Source: Paenibacillus selenitireducens
GTDB taxonomy: Bacteria > Bacillota > Bacilli > Paenibacillales > Paenibacillaceae
Reading direction: 5' to 3'
Length of the DNA: 64,000 nucleotides
Assembly (NCBI RefSeq): GCF_002021565.1
Contig: NZ_MSZX01000013.1
Location: 27-64,026, forward strand
Positions 26,853 to 35,575 of this stretch are shown here, piece by piece (the stretch's first letter is position 1; every line of letters begins with the position of its first letter). The position numbers and the translations under genes are program-made. The notes under the pieces were generated by a model. The model saw nothing but the letters and a program-made list of their open reading frames with translations, had not been told where the DNA came from and did no database searches.

Positions 26853-28037
26853 TTAGCGTTTCGAAGAAATCGTCACGTCACCATACCCCAAAGATTTCAA
26901 ATGCCCTCGCGTCATAAATAAGTGCCCATCGATAATCTGGCTGTTTGACGGAGCAAGCTCTACACGATGCGTATCTGTCTTGATACCATAACGGTATTTG
27001 CCAGCTCTCAAATCCTTTCCTTGAATCGTCCAGTGGAGCGCGTCCGCAAGCTGCATCACCGGAATCCAGAGCGTACCCTCCTTCTTCAACAAGTACGGTA
27101 CATCCACTTTCTTGCCATCGATTTGCACGGTATGCAGATGATCGCTGACCAGATCAATGGACTTCACAGGCAGCTTCATGACATCTAACTGTGGGTCCAG
27201 CTTCGGCAGCTTATCGTACTCTTTCCACATCTGATTATAGAATGAGAATGAATCCCGCTCTTTCGCGTCCGTTAGCAGACGGGATTTCTTGGTACGGAAA
27301 TCATACACCTTCTCCTGCCGCGACGGTTCATTGTTGACATACAACATGGCATGATGACTTGAACTGTATCCAGTTAAGGTCCCATACATCAGAAATTCAA
27401 ATTTGTTCGTCGCAGGGGTATACATCACAATTTCGTTCTGTTGTGATTTCTCACTATATCGGCTCATTAATAATCGGCTGTCCGGCAGCCATTCCGCGTG
27501 AATGTAGGCGGGGCTGGAGAACCGTTCTTCGATGTCTCCGGTTGCCGTGTTTTTGAACCAATAACTGTTCAGTTTCGTATACGTTGGAGTAAAACTGATT
27601 TGACTCACATAGGACCAAGTCCCGTCTGGCGAGTAGTTGTAATTCGCACCTTCATGGACGGTCTCGTTCTTTACATCCAGGTAAGACATCTGCATGTTAC
27701 TTTCATCAATACGTCTCGTGTATTCGACACTCACGGAGGGAGCTGTTCGCTCACCGCCATAAATACCGCTAAACCCATCTTCCCACCGCAGCAGCTTTCC
27801 ATCCTTCGTCCGTTCTACGATCGTTCTCCAATATTCTTCCCCTTGTTGTCCGCCAACATTGTAGTAAACACTGCCGTTTAACGGATTCACATAGCGGACG
27901 GATTGAAAATCGATCTTGGATTGTACCTGTCCCACCGTCTCCTTCGTGGATTGCGGCTCGACCGCGGCATAAGCTGGCACACTTGTCATCAGGATGATGG
28001 CGCTGAGTGCCGTTACCACTGATAATTTCCATTTCAT
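26853..28037 (-). CDS. Secreted protein with a copper-amine-oxidase-like stalk domain
   Basis: A 394-residue exported protein: signal peptide (LSVVTALSAIILMTSVPAYA), a long beta-rich middle that looks like a partial propeller (repeated strand-turn segments around residues 40-260), and a C-terminal stalk-type domain as found at the N-terminus of copper amine oxidases (VDVPYLLKKEGTLWIPV, LADALHWTI, MTRGHLKSLGYG). No enzymatic residues are recognised. The ATG at 28037 is chosen for AAAGGTG nine bases upstream. Probably a surface or wall protein of unknown role. Confidence 0.75.
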   Translation of the reverse strand: MKWKLSVVTALSAIILMTSVPAYAAVEPQSTKETVGQVQSKIDFQSVRYVNPLNGSVYYNVGGQQGEEYWRTIVERTKDGKLLRWEDGFSGIYGGERTAPSVSVEYTRRIDESNMQMSYLDVKNETVHEGANYNYSPDGTWSYVSQISFTPTYTKLNSYWFKNTATGDIEERFSSPAYIHAEWLPDSRLLMSRYSEKSQQNEIVMYTPATNKFEFLMYGTLTGYSSSHHAMLYVNNEPSRQEKVYDFRTKKSRLLTDAKERDSFSFYNQMWKEYDKLPKLDPQLDVMKLPVKSIDLVSDHLHTVQIDGKKVDVPYLLKKEGTLWIPVMQLADALHWTIQGKDLRAGKYRYGIKTDTHRVELAPSNSQIIDGHLFMTRGHLKSLGYGDVTISSKR

Positions 28038-28161
28038 AGCATGATTCACCTTTCTCGACCCCTTCACTTCTAACTGTATCTTTGACGCTAGGCTAGCCAG
28101 AAAAGTTGCTATATTGTGGAAAACTAAATACCTTATGTTCGTGAATTGTCTTAATCACATC

Positions 28162-28190
28162 AAAGGCCTGCCCTTTCTAGACAGGCCTTT
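28162..28190 (-). terminator. Possible terminator after the SDR gene
   Basis: A perfect nine-bp stem AAAGGCCTG/CAGGCCTTT with an 11-base loop directly follows the SDR stop on the minus strand. The T-run after it is short, so termination may be weak. Confidence 0.4.
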
Positions 28191-28195
28191 CCTCG

Positions 28196-29080
28196 TCAAC
28201 TCGGGAAATGCTCCGCGAAATAACGTCCCCAGTGCGGCTGGGAATCATCGGCGTCCTTAAACCCGTACTCATCGGATAATCCCCACGTACTAAAGGCTCC
28301 ACCGGTCTTCTCACTTACTTGTGGATCACTCGCTAAGGCAACCACAGCTTGACCGATATAATATGGCGTTTCCGAGGCAATAAAGTGGGGATCGATCTTC
28401 GCTGCGTCCTGCCAATTCGCCTCACTCACCCCAAAGTGATCAAGCATTGCTTCCGAACGCAGGAATCCAGGAGTTAGGGCAACCGCTGTCACGCCGTGTG
28501 TTCTCAGATCTTCTGCCATGCCTTTGGCCAGATGAATGACCGAAGTCTTCGCCAGATTGTAATAGAGCTGACCCCGATAGCTATAATCGACGCCATCTGT
28601 AATTTCAATAATAAGTCCTGTCCGATTGGCAATCATCAAGGGAGCAGCATAATAACTGGTTATGATATGCGAATGTACCGCACGTTCCTGCATCAGCCAT
28701 CCATTCGACAGCGAATGTTCCCAGAACGGCTTCGTCCATTCACACAGCGGATCCCCGCCCCATACATCATTCACTAGAATATCCAATCGTCCCTGCTGCT
28801 CTTGCCGAATCCGCTCGAACAGTTCCCGCACCTCGGACTCGACCGTATGATCCACACGAACCGGGATCCCCACGCCACCGTTCGTATGAATGATGTCCAC
28901 AGTATCTTCAATCGTCTCCTTGCGATTCATATCCGAGGCCTGCCCTCGCACACTCCGACCTGTAACATATACGGTTGCTCCCGCTGCGCCAAGCGCAACG
29001 GCGATACCGCGCCCTGCACCGCGTGTTCCTCCTGCTACAACAGCAATTTTACCTTCTAACGAACGTACAGAATTTGTCAT
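28196..29080 (-). CDS. SDR-family oxidoreductase
   Basis: A 294-residue SDR, somewhat longer than the usual 250, with the cofactor motif AGGTRGAGRG and the active-site YYNLAK. The residue normally Ser in the active site is Thr in IEITDGVDY, and the NNAG motif is NDVWGG, features seen in a subgroup of these proteins annotated only as SDR oxidoreductases. AAGGTGG precedes the ATG. It is transcribed divergently from a WYL-domain regulator, and the palindrome between them covers its -35 element, so it is very likely the regulated target. Confidence 0.87.
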   Translation of the reverse strand: MTNSVRSLEGKIAVVAGGTRGAGRGIAVALGAAGATVYVTGRSVRGQASDMNRKETIEDTVDIIHTNGGVGIPVRVDHTVESEVRELFERIRQEQQGRLDILVNDVWGGDPLCEWTKPFWEHSLSNGWLMQERAVHSHIITSYYAAPLMIANRTGLIIEITDGVDYSYRGQLYYNLAKTSVIHLAKGMAEDLRTHGVTAVALTPGFLRSEAMLDHFGVSEANWQDAAKIDPHFIASETPYYIGQAVVALASDPQVSEKTGGAFSTWGLSDEYGFKDADDSQPHWGRYFAEHFPS

Positions 29081-29107
29081 GTTCCAACCACCTTACTTCT
29101 TTTAATA

Positions 29108-29136
29108 AATGTAGTGTATCATTAGAATCATGACAA
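29108..29136 (-). promoter_or_regulatory. Promoter of the SDR gene
   Basis: TTGTCA (29131-29136) and TACATT (29108-29113) 17 bases apart on the minus strand, about 28 bases before the start codon. The -35 lies within the adjoining palindrome. Confidence 0.55.
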
Positions 29137-29146
29137 CTACTGTCAT
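29130..29146. promoter_or_regulatory. Palindromic operator in the divergent SDR/WYL-regulator region
   Basis: ATGACA-5-TGTCAT is a perfect inverted repeat in the short space between the divergent genes. It overlaps the -35 of the SDR promoter and is a good candidate for the site where the HTH-WYL regulator at 29184 acts. Assignment to that regulator is by position only. Confidence 0.55.
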
Positions 29147-29183
29147 ATATCACAGTAAATTTTCGAAAAGGGAGTGCCTTGGC

Positions 29184-30155
29184 ATGCGCGGCGATCGATT
29201 ACTCTCCATTTTATTATCGCTTCAAAGTTATGGAAAAATGACAACCTCGGCGTTAGCAGAACAACTGGAAGTGTCCGAACGGACGATTCATCGAGATATG
29301 GAGGCTCTAAGTGTGGCTGGCGTACCTGTTTATGCAGAGCGGGGAAACACAGGAGGATGGCGACTAGCAGAAGGTTATCGAACCAACCTGACAGGATTGC
29401 ATAAAGATGAGCTCCAATCGCTGCTGCTCGCACACCCTTCGCAAGTCTTATCCGATCTGGGATTACATAAAGACTATGAAAACGCATGGACGAAATTGCT
29501 GGCTTCCGTACCTGCTGCCATACGTTCTGACGCAGAGATTGTCAGGGAACGCATTCATATTGATGGCGTAAGCTGGCATGCAACCCACGAGAGCAATGAT
29601 TGGCTTCCGATCATTCAAGATGCAGTCTGGGAAGCGCATCAATTAAGAATTCATTATCCTTCTTCAGGGGTGTCGTCAGATCAAGGCGAACGAATCATTG
29701 AGCCCTTAGGTCTTGTTGCCAAAGGAAGCGTCTGGTATGTCGTCGCTCGCCACAACCTTCAATACCGCACCTACCGAATCTCTCGCATTCAACATCTGGA
29801 ACGAACAGGGCAATCCTTCATCCGTCCAGATTCATTTCAACTCCAGTCCTATTGGGAGCAATCGATGAAGCAATTTAAAGAGAGCCTTCCCCGTTATGAA
29901 GCGCTGTTACGTATTCACGTTTCCATATTAAACACACTGCAGCATGCAAGATATGCGAGCATACTGTCACGAATGGCAGATGAACAAGATCCAGAATGGA
30001 TGATCCTGCGTATTCAGTTCGATACCCTTGAATCGGCTTGTTCCTACCTTCTCAGTTATGGCCCGCATGCCGTTGTGCTTGAGCCGCAGGAGCTTCGTAC
30101 GAACGTTATTGAACAAGCAGCGTCGCTGTTGAAGTTATATCAAGTAAAAAGCTAG
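29184..30155 (+). CDS. HTH-WYL transcriptional regulator (YafY family)
   Basis: A 323-residue DNA-binding regulator. Residues about 1-60 form an HTH_11 (DeoR-like) winged helix (TTSALAEQLEVSERTIHRDM), then GVPVYAERGNTGGWRL, then a WYL domain (about 125-215, with LVAKGSVWYVVARH) that senses a ligand or nucleic acid in this family. The ATG at 29184 follows GGGAG; an earlier start would overlap the operator. It probably represses the divergent SDR gene and itself. Confidence 0.88.
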   Translation: MRGDRLLSILLSLQSYGKMTTSALAEQLEVSERTIHRDMEALSVAGVPVYAERGNTGGWRLAEGYRTNLTGLHKDELQSLLLAHPSQVLSDLGLHKDYENAWTKLLASVPAAIRSDAEIVRERIHIDGVSWHATHESNDWLPIIQDAVWEAHQLRIHYPSSGVSSDQGERIIEPLGLVAKGSVWYVVARHNLQYRTYRISRIQHLERTGQSFIRPDSFQLQSYWEQSMKQFKESLPRYEALLRIHVSILNTLQHARYASILSRMADEQDPEWMILRIQFDTLESACSYLLSYGPHAVVLEPQELRTNVIEQAASLLKLYQVKS

Positions 30156-30187
30156 ATAAATGCGATCTGATCGCCTCACCTAGCTTT
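30146..30187 (-). terminator. Terminator between convergent genes
   Basis: AAAGCTAG (30148-30155) pairs with CTAGCTTT (30180-30187), with an inner GCGATC/GATCGC hairpin. On the minus strand it is followed by T residues, ending the membrane protein gene; the regulator's stop codon is in the left arm. Confidence 0.5.
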
Positions 30188-30195
30188 CATCCATG

Positions 30196-31419
30196 TTATG
30201 ATTTGATTGGACTAAGAACGGGATCAGACATCATCGCCGCGAGAATATCTTGTGCGGAGGCTGGTAATATCTTCTTCAAGTTCATGTATTGGGACTGTAC
30301 ATTGGGATTCCAGCCATCGTAATGACTATACCTTAGCGTATTCGCTAACCTCGTCAACGTCTGGCCCCACACCTCCGTGGTCATGCCGGATGGTGTCCCT
30401 ACTCTTTTGAACAAAGCAATATATTTCCCAACATACGCCTCTTTCGATGTTTCACTGCCATCAAACAGGTATGAAATCCGTTGGGTCATGGTCTTCAGCG
30501 GACGTTCCTTTGTATCCCCGAACAAGGTGGATAGGCCTGTATCCTGATACGATATTACAATATCATAGGAAGCGGCTGTGATCCGCGGATCTGTGAAATC
30601 AATCAGAAATTGATGATAGGGTCCCTGTCCATCCAATTCTCGTAAGCGAATGCCATTCTTAACTCCCTGCTCCTTGGTATATGGTGATCGCACAAGATAA
30701 GCTTCTTCCACCTTCCCAGTAAATCCCACCATAGCAACATGATCTTGCGAGGCATAGAATTCATGTTTGGCAACCGTAATCGATGGAAACCACTGGTTCC
30801 AGGTCGAAGGATATAACGAGAAACCCAGGATGAATATGAGCATACTCACAATGTATATCCACATGCCTTTGACAGGATGGGGATGTGTGGATACTTTGGG
30901 AACAATCACATAATAGGCAGTAATGATGAACAACAGCACCAATAATAGAATCCCATAACTTACGATAGATCCTTCATTGGGATGTAAAAGATATACAATC
31001 ACCATAGGCATGATGAACCCTAATAGAACACATAACACACCATATCGTAATACCTGATGATAGGACTCTTTCACTTGGGTCAGGGCGTATCGGGTATCTT
31101 GGATGAAATAGAGCATAACATGGAGGAGATATAACGCGATCGGAATCATCATCGAACACACTACGCCTTTGATTACATACACAGCGATATTCCATGATAC
31201 ATTCCAATCCATCAGATGTTCTTCAAAGATATTCCGTTCTAATTCACTCGCAAAGTTAAACATATAAATTAAAGCCGTGACAATTAGCCCAATCATCATC
31301 GTGTGGCGAAGGTTGATTGAATCTGCAGGTGTTGCGCCTTCATCCTGCCGTATCCCCTTCGAGGTCTGATATTGGCGACCAAATTTAGCCATCCGAGATA
31401 GGGGTTTTTCTTTTTCCAA
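30196..31419 (-). CDS. Hypothetical multi-helix membrane protein
   Basis: A 407-residue protein that I do not recognise. A charged cytoplasmic N-terminus is followed by about five helices between residues 40 and 200 (for example TMMIGLIVTALIYMFNFA, VLCVLLGFIMPMVIVYLL) and then a roughly 200-residue soluble C-terminal part, probably outside the membrane. AAGGAGG lies nine bases before a TTG at 31419, which is preferred over an ATG that abuts the binding site. It lies 37 bases after the SRAP gene on the same strand and may be cotranscribed with it. Confidence 0.7.
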   Translation of the reverse strand: MEKEKPLSRMAKFGRQYQTSKGIRQDEGATPADSINLRHTMMIGLIVTALIYMFNFASELERNIFEEHLMDWNVSWNIAVYVIKGVVCSMMIPIALYLLHVMLYFIQDTRYALTQVKESYHQVLRYGVLCVLLGFIMPMVIVYLLHPNEGSIVSYGILLLVLLFIITAYYVIVPKVSTHPHPVKGMWIYIVSMLIFILGFSLYPSTWNQWFPSITVAKHEFYASQDHVAMVGFTGKVEEAYLVRSPYTKEQGVKNGIRLRELDGQGPYHQFLIDFTDPRITAASYDIVISYQDTGLSTLFGDTKERPLKTMTQRISYLFDGSETSKEAYVGKYIALFKRVGTPSGMTTEVWGQTLTRLANTLRYSHYDGWNPNVQSQYMNLKKILPASAQDILAAMMSDPVLSPIKS

Positions 31420-31456
31420 TGACCGCATCCTCCTTCCGGACAAGTCTTTGTCTTGA

Positions 31457-32146
31457 TCATACCTGCAATGGTTCTACCTTGGCAATACAATCTGCGGTAT
31501 CATTCTTCACTTGCCCTACGATGTTCGATACGGGATAGCGTTTCATCTCTTGTTCTGGATAGGGCTTCAACAGCGATAACAGCAAGCCTGCATCCGTATT
31601 CTGACGATCCAGCCAGACCGCTTCATCCTCTTGCTTCAAGATTACAGGCATCCGGTCATGGACATCCGATACGAGGTCATTCGGCGTTGTCGTAATGATC
31701 GTGAACGTACTGACCTTCTCGCCATCGTCGGGATTCACCCAGCTATCATATAAGCCTGCCATACTGAAAATTCGCTCGTCTTCCATCAGGAACCGCATCG
31801 GCTGCTTCGTCTTGCCACCGAAACTCTTCCACTCATAGAACGAATCCGCAGGAATGATGCATCGCTTGCGATAGACCAGATTTCGGAATGAGGGTTTCTC
31901 CAGGAGCGTTTCGGATTTGGCATTAATCATACGTCCTGCCATGCTCTGATCCTTCGCCCAGTTCGGTACCAACCCCCAACGCAGCGGTCCAAGACGATTG
32001 CGGCTTCCATCGTTAATAATTGCCGGCACGACCTGCATCGGAGCCACATTGTAGCGTGGTTGATAGAAAGGGCTATTCGTTTCTTCAATAAAATATCGGA
32101 CGACTAATTCCTCATAAGTCATCGTAACGGTATAACGTCCGCACAT
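31457..32146 (-). CDS. SOS response-associated peptidase (SRAP/YedK/HMCES family)
   Basis: A 229-residue SRAP protein that shields abasic sites in single-stranded DNA by forming a thiazolidine link through its N-terminal cysteine. Cys2 follows the initiator Met (MCGRYT), and the other active-site elements are present: PRYNVAP, MINAKSET, FYEWK and the histidine in VHDRMPVIL. Length is typical. AAGGAGGG precedes the ATG. No clear LexA box is visible upstream. It starts 135 bases from the divergent selD gene. Confidence 0.92.
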   Translation of the reverse strand: MCGRYTVTMTYEELVVRYFIEETNSPFYQPRYNVAPMQVVPAIINDGSRNRLGPLRWGLVPNWAKDQSMAGRMINAKSETLLEKPSFRNLVYRKRCIIPADSFYEWKSFGGKTKQPMRFLMEDERIFSMAGLYDSWVNPDDGEKVSTFTIITTTPNDLVSDVHDRMPVILKQEDEAVWLDRQNTDAGLLLSLLKPYPEQEMKRYPVSNIVGQVKNDTADCIAKVEPLQV

Positions 32147-32281
32147 GGAAATCCCTCCTTTTTCGTAAAAAAAGATAACGATATTTTATCGATAGATTAG
32201 ATATTAAAAGGCCAAATCGGTTATCATGGAAGAATAGCTTGTCTTATCGTGATCGAACAAATTTGAAAGGGGAACACGGAT

Positions 32282-33331
32282 ATGTCTACAACAAATAACA
32301 TTAAACTTACCTCATACTCATCCAAAGGCGGCTGCGGCTGCAAAATTGGTCCCGCAGATCTTTCGCAAGTCATTCGGACTCTCCCGCCAACCCTACCTAA
32401 CCCTAATCTTCTTGTCGGCATCCATACGAGCGACGATGCCGGTGTCTATAAACTAACAGACGACATCGCGATGGTGCAGACCGTAGACTTCTTCACGCCG
32501 ATTGTAGATGATCCTTATGCATTCGGTCAAATCGCTGCAGCCAATGCGATCAGCGACATCTATGCCATGGGCGGTAAACCCTTAACGGCGCTTAATATTG
32601 TAGCCTTTCCGATTCATACGCTCGACAAACAAATCCTCGGCGATATTTTGCGCGGTGCCGGAGATAAAATGGCCGAAGCCGGGGTTACCCTTGTTGGCGG
32701 ACATTCCATTGACGACAAAGAGCCGAAATTCGGACTTGCTGTGACAGGGCTTGTACATCCCGATAAAATACGCACCAATGCAGGTGCACAACCAGGGGAT
32801 AAGCTTATTCTAACAAAACCAATCGGTGTCGGCATCCTCACGACATCCATTAAGAAGGAGCAATTGAGTGAAGCTGAAATTCTGCGCGTTACGGAAGTTA
32901 TGGCTACTTTGAACAAAACGGCAGCTGAGACCATGGAGCCTTACGATGTGCATGCTTGCACGGATGTGACCGGCTTTGGATTAATGGGACATTCACTTGA
33001 AATGGCCAAAGGCAGCAACGTGGGATTGCGCGTCTATGCGGATCAAGTACCTGTATTGCCGCGTGTACGAGAGCTTGCTGAGAACGGATTTGTTCCGGGC
33101 GGAACCAAGAATAACTTTGCCCACGTGTCTGAGTCAATTACGTTCCCTGCCGAATTGGACCAAATCGGCCAATGGATTTTATGTGATGCGGTAACATCAG
33201 GCGGATTACTGATCTCTGTGGCCGGGGAACAAGCGGACGATCTCCTAACGAAGCTGATATCTGCCGGTGTCGAAGCCAGCATCATTGGTGAGGCAACTGC
33301 GAATGAACCAGGTCGAATCGTCGTACTGTAA
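32282..33331 (+). CDS. selD: Selenide, water dikinase (selenophosphate synthase)
   Basis: A 349-residue enzyme making selenophosphate from selenide and ATP. The active-site loop KGGCGCKIGP carries the catalytic Cys (encoded by TGC, not a Sec codon) and its Lys; SDDAGVY, TVDFFTPIVDDPY, GGHSIDD and DVTGFGLMGH are the usual ATP- and metal-binding motifs. AAAGGGG lies upstream of the ATG. It is followed 14 bases later by mnmH, so its product is probably used for 2-selenouridine in tRNA; no selA or selB is in the window. Confidence 0.96.
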   Translation: MSTTNNIKLTSYSSKGGCGCKIGPADLSQVIRTLPPTLPNPNLLVGIHTSDDAGVYKLTDDIAMVQTVDFFTPIVDDPYAFGQIAAANAISDIYAMGGKPLTALNIVAFPIHTLDKQILGDILRGAGDKMAEAGVTLVGGHSIDDKEPKFGLAVTGLVHPDKIRTNAGAQPGDKLILTKPIGVGILTTSIKKEQLSEAEILRVTEVMATLNKTAAETMEPYDVHACTDVTGFGLMGHSLEMAKGSNVGLRVYADQVPVLPRVRELAENGFVPGGTKNNFAHVSESITFPAELDQIGQWILCDAVTSGGLLISVAGEQADDLLTKLISAGVEASIIGEATANEPGRIVVL

Positions 33332-33345
33332 AGGGGTCGAATACC

Positions 33346-34374
33346 GTGTTTCAAGATATAACCATCGAAGAATTACTGGCTCGCAAAAATACCAAAGATC
33401 TCACCATCATTGATGTACGTTCACCTTCCGAGTATCTCGACGGAACGATTCCGGGAAGCTTGAATATCCCGATCTTCGATGACGAGGAGCGCGCGGAGAT
33501 TGGAACAACCTATAAGCAGGTGAGTGTGGAAGCAGCGAAAGAACGCGGATTAGAAATTGTCTCTGCGAAGCTTCCCGCATTTATTAAGGCATTTTCGCTC
33601 ATTTCGGGTCCGAAGGCGGTCTTCTGCTGGCGAGGAGGCATGCGCAGCCGAACCACGGCTACCGTACTCTCCTTAATGGATATTCATGCCTACCGACTCG
33701 CCGGCGGGATTCGTTCCTATCGGCAATGGGTCGTCCATACGCTTGAGTCGATTGACTTCAAACCTCCTGCGATGATCTTGAACGGGCATACAGGTACCGG
33801 CAAGACGGCAATATTGCGACGTCTGCAATCCGAAGGGTATCCTATACTGGATCTGGAGTACATGGCAGACCACCGAGGCTCCATCTTCGGTCACGTCGGA
33901 CAACGAACGAACAATCAGAAGACCTTTGAAGCTTTACTACTCGAGCAACTATTGAAGTTGCAGGACGCGCCATTCATCGTCATGGAAGGCGAGAGCAAAC
34001 GAATTGGCAAGGCCGTCCTTCCTCGCTTTATGGTCGAGAAGAAAGAAGCTGGTACTCAAATTTTCATAGAACTCCCCATCGAAGAACGAGTTCGTCATAT
34101 CTTAGAAGATTACCAGCCCGCAGCACATAAAGGCGAGATCCTTCACGCCTTCAAACGTATTAAAACTCGGATTCATACCCCGATTGCCAAGGAGATTGAA
34201 GCAAATTTACTCATCGGACATTACGATCGTGCAGTAAGGCTGCTGCTGGAGCACTACTATGATCCTAGATATGAGCATGCGATGAGTCAATACGAGAAGG
34301 AATCCCACTTCATCCAAGCTCAGACGATCGATGAAGCGGTAGATGCCGTGAAGCGAATTCTTCCTGGGCGATGA
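33346..34374 (+). CDS. mnmH: tRNA 2-selenouridine synthase
   Basis: A 342-residue enzyme that replaces sulfur by selenium at the wobble uridine of certain tRNAs, using selenophosphate. A rhodanese domain (about 1-125) has the active Cys in FCWRGGMRSR; a P-loop domain (NGHTGTGKTA, about residue 145) makes the geranyl-intermediate step. The GTG at 33346 follows AAGGGG by nine bases. It forms a two-gene operon with selD and ends at a bidirectional terminator. Also known as SelU or YbbB. Confidence 0.95.
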   Translation: MFQDITIEELLARKNTKDLTIIDVRSPSEYLDGTIPGSLNIPIFDDEERAEIGTTYKQVSVEAAKERGLEIVSAKLPAFIKAFSLISGPKAVFCWRGGMRSRTTATVLSLMDIHAYRLAGGIRSYRQWVVHTLESIDFKPPAMILNGHTGTGKTAILRRLQSEGYPILDLEYMADHRGSIFGHVGQRTNNQKTFEALLLEQLLKLQDAPFIVMEGESKRIGKAVLPRFMVEKKEAGTQIFIELPIEERVRHILEDYQPAAHKGEILHAFKRIKTRIHTPIAKEIEANLLIGHYDRAVRLLLEHYYDPRYEHAMSQYEKESHFIQAQTIDEAVDAVKRILPGR

Positions 34375-34430
34375 GAAAAACTCCTATCGGAGTATTTCGA
34401 GCTATACTTTCTGACGTGGTTAACGAAGAA

Positions 34431-34466
34431 CAAAAAGCGATCGCCTTCACGGCAGATCGCTTTTTG
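34431..34466. terminator. Bidirectional terminator
   Basis: A 12-bp perfect stem CAAAAAGCGATC/GATCGCTTTTTG (34431-34442 with 34455-34466) whose arms carry the A- and T-runs, between the convergent mnmH and dehydrogenase genes. Confidence 0.85.
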
Positions 34467-34480
34467 TCAGTCCTTCGATA

Positions 34481-35560
34481 TTAATCCACTTGGATTTCGA
34501 CTTCACGTTTGGTTAACGATGAACGTAAAATTCCATCAAGTATGGCTTGATTGCGCAGAATCTGTTCGCCTGGAATCGGAGCTGTCGTCCCTTCGCGAAG
34601 GGCGCGTACAAAATCTTTAATCTTCTCTTCAAAGACATTTAGCTGATGGTGAACCAGTGGGATAGAGCTCTCCGTATGGTGCCCCTGAATATCATGGAAC
34701 ATGGAAATGGAGCCAACACGACCATCCCATACCCCACTCCATGGACCTGTACCTGCCGGTGTCACTTTGAGCCCTGCGTCTGTTCCGAGGAACATCGTTG
34801 CCCCCAATGTATCCATATGCATCGCCCAAGAGGTCTTGAAGTTCAATACCAAATCCCCTTCAAAACGAATGATTGCGACACCGAAGTCCTCCACATCGAA
34901 TTTACTCGACTCCCCGTGGTATTTCGGGTTTGTACCGAAATAATTGGATGTGTACGCCGATACGGTAAGCGGCTTTGGATAACCCAATGTATTAAGTGCA
35001 AGATCTAACGAATAGCAGCCGATATCTGCCATCGCGCCGGCCCCTGCGATGTCCTGACGGATAAAGGTTCCTCCCGGCATGCCGCGGCGTCGCCCGCCGC
35101 CTGTCTCCACATAGTAGACTTTGCCGAGTTGTCCGGATTGAACCAAGTCTTTAATCATGCCCATATTCGGGTCGTATCGAGGTTGAAAGCCTACATTCAG
35201 CATGTTGCCCGTTTCTTTGGACGCCCGCACCATCTCCGCTGCTTCCTCTAAGGTAACGGACATCGGTTTCTCTAACATGACATGTTTACCGGCACGCAGT
35301 GCATCAACCGTTGTCTGATAATGCGCTACATTCGGGGTGCAGATACTCACGCCGTCTAAATCCAATTCCAGAAGGCGGCGGTGATCATCAAATCCAACCG
35401 CATCCTTTAGCCCCCAGCGTTCAATGAATTGATCGGCTCTGCCGGGCAGAATATCCGCAACCCCTACAATTTGAACATCCTCGATGTTTTTATAAGCCCG
35501 TGCATGCTCTCCAGCAATGCCGCCGCTTCCAATGATACCGATCCGAAACATTCTTCCCAT
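34481..35560 (-). CDS. Gfo/Idh/MocA-family oxidoreductase
   Basis: A 359-residue NAD(P)-dependent dehydrogenase, probably acting on a sugar or inositol. Rossmann motif GIIGSGGIAGEHA, VADILPG, the SICTPNVAHY region, catalytic-site lysine in MLEKPMS, and the C-terminal beta-sheet domain with AGAGAMADIGCYSLDLAL (the DIG..H position is Asp-Ile-Gly-Cys-Tyr-Ser). AGGAGG lies 11 bases before the ATG. Third gene of an operon with an AraC regulator and a second enzyme of the same family. Confidence 0.9.
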   Translation of the reverse strand: MGRMFRIGIIGSGGIAGEHARAYKNIEDVQIVGVADILPGRADQFIERWGLKDAVGFDDHRRLLELDLDGVSICTPNVAHYQTTVDALRAGKHVMLEKPMSVTLEEAAEMVRASKETGNMLNVGFQPRYDPNMGMIKDLVQSGQLGKVYYVETGGGRRRGMPGGTFIRQDIAGAGAMADIGCYSLDLALNTLGYPKPLTVSAYTSNYFGTNPKYHGESSKFDVEDFGVAIIRFEGDLVLNFKTSWAMHMDTLGATMFLGTDAGLKVTPAGTGPWSGVWDGRVGSISMFHDIQGHHTESSIPLVHHQLNVFEEKIKDFVRALREGTTAPIPGEQILRNQAILDGILRSSLTKREVEIQVD

Positions 35561-35575
35561 CCGTTTGTTATCCTC

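Noticed and set aside
32250-32275. CGAACAAATTTGA as a possible LexA box for the SRAP gene
   Set aside because: Only the left half matches the Gram-positive LexA consensus, and it lies closer to selD, so it is not convincing.
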